Assembly (NCBI RefSeq): GCF_033096445.1
Contig: NZ_AP028155.1
Span: 4,345,880-4,409,879, forward strand
Length of the DNA: 64,000 nt
DNA from: Butyricimonas faecihominis
GTDB taxonomy: Bacteria; Bacteroidota; Bacteroidia; Bacteroidales; Marinifilaceae
Direction: 5' to 3'
Shown here in pieces: positions 61,215-64,000 of this stretch. Each line of letters opens with the position of its first letter. Positions within the stretch are counted from its first letter, which is position 1. Position numbers and translations under genes: made by a program. Below the pieces are notes generated by a model. It was not told the origin of the DNA and ran no database searches. It worked only from the letters and a program-made list of their open reading frames with translations.

Positions 61215-61296
61215 CCCAAGTAATTTTAGATTTGATGATTTTAGATTTTAGATTGAAAGAACATTCAATTTAAAATTTGCAATCTAAAATCTACTA

Positions 61297-61926
61297 TTAG
61301 TTGTGTTTTTTGTAAAATTGTTTCTTATTGTTTTTCTGTTGCTTGTTGTTATTCGTGGGTTTGGTATTTTTCTTCTGCAACAAGTCTTTCGAGTGAGAAA
61401 GGATCATTCCTTCCGGCATTTCGATATTGCCACCGTATAATGTATTGATGTCGTTGTAGATTTGATCGTCTTCCACGGAGTCTTTATTCCACGTAAGGAA
61501 TGATTTTTTCATGTGGTTGGCGGTTAACACCGTGAGTACTCTTTTGATTTCGGGGTCTTCTGTTTCTTTGATTTTCTCGATTAATTTCTCGGTGAGAAGA
61601 CCATAGTGTTTGTATTTGATCCGGTGATTGTTATACGGTAACTTTTCCGGTTTTTCTTCCAGAATATCTTTTTCCGGGAGTGGGTAGGGAGAATCAATGT
61701 CCAGCGTGAAATTTGACATGATCATCAGGTGATCCCACAATTTATGACGGAAATCCGGAACGTCCCGAAGGTGCGGGTAAAGATTTCCCATCACGCTGAT
61801 TACTGTTTTGGCAGCACGGGTACGCTCGTCTCTGTCTGTTATTGTTGCTAGGTGGTCAACCATCATTTGAATATTCCTTCCATATTCGGGAAGAATAAGT
61901 TTTTTTCTTTGGCTATTATAGTCCAT
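61297..61926 (-). CDS. DUF4290 family protein
   Basis: The 209-residue soluble protein starts MDYNSQRKKLILPEYGRNIQ, the hallmark of DUF4290, followed by MVDHLATITDRDERTRAAKT, YPHLRDVPDFRHKLWDHL and a region YGLLTEKLIEKIKETEDPE. The tail (about 185-209) is low-complexity Asn/Gln/Lys. The family is conserved in Bacteroidota, commonly near murA as here, but its function is unknown. Confidence 0.9.
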   Translation of the reverse strand: MDYNSQRKKLILPEYGRNIQMMVDHLATITDRDERTRAAKTVISVMGNLYPHLRDVPDFRHKLWDHLMIMSNFTLDIDSPYPLPEKDILEEKPEKLPYNNHRIKYKHYGLLTEKLIEKIKETEDPEIKRVLTVLTANHMKKSFLTWNKDSVEDDQIYNDINTLYGGNIEMPEGMILSHSKDLLQKKNTKPTNNNKQQKNNKKQFYKKHN

Positions 61927-62069
61927 TACAGGATAATTTTGGTCTTAAAAATTTTTTATTTTATGGGAAAACGCCGGAAAATCACATTAAAATACCGGAA
62001 TAATCTATCCCTCGCATCTATTAGAAATTAGAATATGCTGCAAATATAATATTTTTTGTTTATAAGTCA

Positions 62070-64000
62070 TTAATTTGTATGCCCTTGCACGTAAAGTTTT
62101 GCAAACTTTAACAATAAAACCTTTTGACCGTGCTTTGGGAACATCACTTTTGCCTTTTTATTTACTCCCAAACCATCTATGGAAATTACCTTTCCCGGGC
62201 CAAAATTGGGGTGAAAGATCACCATGTCGGGAATAATCTGTTCCCCGTTGATGGGTACCAATTTCGAGGTGTCAATGTCCGGCACTTCAACCTTGGGTTG
62301 AAGGGTAATCTTAGGACGTGCCACTTTTTCCTGTATTCCGGGACCGTGTAACGAGCGTCCCATGGAGGGACGGGCCGGGGTGAAAAATCCATCCAAGTAG
62401 TGCGGATCGATTTCTGCGATAAACCGGGAGGGTTGCGGATAGACCACGTTACCATTTTTGTACCGGGAAGAGGAATAGGTCATGATCACTCTTTTCTCTG
62501 CACGGGTCAGTGCCACGTAAAACAACCTTCTCTCTTCTTCCAAAGCGGAAGGGGAATAGGCACTTTGCTGGGCAGGGAAAAGTTCTTCTTCCATGCCCAC
62601 GATAAAGACGTTTTCAAACTCCAGTCCCTTTGCGGAGTGGATGGTCATTAGGGTCACCTTATTATTGTCTTCCGGTTTCTCACTATCCTGATCGGTTAAC
62701 AGGGCAACACCTTCCAAAAATGCGGGGAGTTTGTCATCCCGCCCTTCCTTGTAAGCGGTTTCACAGAAATCTTTGACTGCATTCAGTAACTCCTGTATGT
62801 TTTCTCGGCGGGACACCCCTTCCGGCGTGTCATCGGAAGAAAGGTCTTCTATGATACCGGATGCTTTGGCCACTCGATAAGTTGTTTCGTATGCATTCTC
62901 TTCTTTGGCAATCTCGGTGAATCCATCGATTAGTTGCCTAAAATGAGTTAGTTTGGCTGCAGTCATGGCAGAAACCATACCCGGAACTTTGTTCAAGTTG
63001 CAAAGTAGTGTCCAGATACTCACGTTGTATTTTTGTGCCACTTCTTTCAGCTTGTCGATCGTGGTGTCCCCGATGCCTCGCCGCGGATAGTTGATGATTC
63101 GTTTTAAGGCTTCCTCGTCATTCTGGTTGATCGTCAGTCGCAGGTAAGCTATCAAGTCTTTGATCTCCTTGCGTTGGTAGAATGAAAGTCCACCGTATAT
63201 TTTATAAGGTATATTCCTTTTTCGTAAGGCCTCTTCCATGATACGGGACTGGGCGTTCGTCCGGTACAGAATAGCGAAATTATTGAACTCCGCTTGTTCG
63301 TTCTGAGAGATACGGAATATCTCCTGTGCCACTTGGAAACCTTCTTCCTTGTCGGATAAGGCTTTCATTACCCGGATTTTATCTCCTTCCTCGTTCTGGG
63401 AGAATGTTTTTTTCGGAATTTGTTCCTTGTTCCGGCTGATGATGCTATTGGCCGCGTCAACGATGGTGGTCGTGGAACGGTAATTTTGTTCCAACTTGCA
63501 CAACTTGTAGCCCGGGTAATCATTTCGGAAATTCAAGATATTTTCGATGCGGGCTCCCCGGAATGAATAAATACTTTGCGCGTCATCACCTACCACGCAG
63601 ATGTTTTTATGCTGTTCTGCCAGTTTCTTGATGATAAGATACTGCGAATAGTTCGTGTCCTGATACTCGTCCACGAGTATGTAGTCGAACTTCTTCTGGT
63701 ATTTTTCCAGTATCTCCGGAAAATCCCGGAAGAGAATATTCGTTTGCAATAGGAGGTCGTCGAAATCCATGACGTCGCTTTGCTTGCAACGGGCTTGATA
63801 ATACTTGTATATTTCCGAGATCATGGGTTTCTTGGCCGCTTGGTCGGCAGAAGTGATCTTTGCCGATTGGGCGTATGCCTGTGCCACGACGAGGTTGTTC
63901 TTGGCCATGGAGATGCGTCCCAGCACGTCGTTGGGTTTGTACACCTTGTCGTCCAGTTTCAGGTCCTTGACAATAGACTTGATCAGGTTTTTCGAATCCT
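62070..64000 (-). CDS. UvrD/PcrA-type DNA helicase, 5' end outside the window
   Basis: This superfamily 1A helicase unwinds DNA in repair. The coding frame is open to base 64000 with no start that fits; upstream codons (DLKLDDKVYKPNDVLGRIS) still match the family, so the ATG and Walker A motif lie beyond the edge. Visible motifs: VDEYQDTNYSQY (Walker B), VVGDDAQSIYSFRGA, LEQNYRST, YRTNAQSR, MTIHSAKGLEFENVF and FYVALTRAEKRV. The C-terminal part has the linker and the domain ending in VMFPKHGQKVLLLKFAKL, as in PcrA proteins. Confidence 0.95.
   Translation of the reverse strand, partial: DSKNLIKSIVKDLKLDDKVYKPNDVLGRISMAKNNLVVAQAYAQSAKITSADQAAKKPMISEIYKYYQARCKQSDVMDFDDLLLQTNILFRDFPEILEKYQKKFDYILVDEYQDTNYSQYLIIKKLAEQHKNICVVGDDAQSIYSFRGARIENILNFRNDYPGYKLCKLEQNYRSTTTIVDAANSIISRNKEQIPKKTFSQNEEGDKIRVMKALSDKEEGFQVAQEIFRISQNEQAEFNNFAILYRTNAQSRIMEEALRKRNIPYKIYGGLSFYQRKEIKDLIAYLRLTINQNDEEALKRIINYPRRGIGDTTIDKLKEVAQKYNVSIWTLLCNLNKVPGMVSAMTAAKLTHFRQLIDGFTEIAKEENAYETTYRVAKASGIIEDLSSDDTPEGVSRRENIQELLNAVKDFCETAYKEGRDDKLPAFLEGVALLTDQDSEKPEDNNKVTLMTIHSAKGLEFENVFIVGMEEELFPAQQSAYSPSALEEERRLFYVALTRAEKRVIMTYSSSRYKNGNVVYPQPSRFIAEIDPHYLDGFFTPARPSMGRSLHGPGIQEKVARPKITLQPKVEVPDIDTSKLVPINGEQIIPDMVIFHPNFGPGKVISIDGLGVNKKAKVMFPKHGQKVLLLKFAKLYVQGHTN

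Overview
The window looks like chromosome of a gut Bacteroidota, most likely an Odoribacteraceae-type organism (Butyricimonas/Odoribacter-like; genus is an inference). Evidence: two SusC/SusD outer-membrane uptake operons, an ECF sigma/FecR pair, DUF4251, DUF4290, DUF4492 and DUF4843 proteins, cytochrome bd without other oxidases, few Shine-Dalgarno sites, and many promoters with the Bacteroidota -7 box TAnnTTTG about 19-21 bp after a TTG/TTTG element. The AT-rich first 3.96 kb differs sharply from the rest.

Layout. 1-3960: the end of a phage-like or integrated element. It holds two paralogous modular proteins (one cut by the window edge), a small holin-like membrane protein and an ADP-ribosylglycohydrolase flanked by a 30-bp imperfect repeat, and it stops beside a tRNA-Cys gene. 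4005-9961: tRNA-Cys, folB, a candidate small RNA, a CysQ/M18-aminopeptidase fusion, small hypothetical genes and a decayed response-regulator remnant. 10084-18020: ECF sigma, FecR, SusC, SusD and a metallohydrolase-like lipoprotein that has lost its HExxH zinc site. 18101-19949: tRNA-Val and a promoter plus long structured leader present twice, once before a small lipoprotein gene and once before the second SusC. 19950-27388: SusC, SusD, DUF4843 and PKD-like lipoproteins.

28076-51495: housekeeping and redox genes: thioesterase, LUD protein, phosphate-type porin, topoisomerase III, TlpA and thioredoxin, SulP transporter, PurF-like enzyme, cydAB-DUF4492, AI-2E-type exporter, ahpC/ahpF, Lon, a GlmU-like protein and ribosomal protein L31 type B. 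Two AAA-type ATPase genes in this stretch (29482-30789 and 45982-47118) each have a long perfect palindrome directly at the promoter or start codon, with unrelated sequences. This shared layout is the best candidate for an undescribed system in the window.

51725-64000: a Fic-fold protein with an altered active-site loop, the operon pgeF-lrgA-lrgB-exonuclease, the operon sppA-lpxK-purine nucleoside phosphorylase, a MurA with Asp in place of the fosfomycin-target Cys, folK, a DUF4290 protein and the 3' part of a UvrD/PcrA helicase gene that runs off the right edge.
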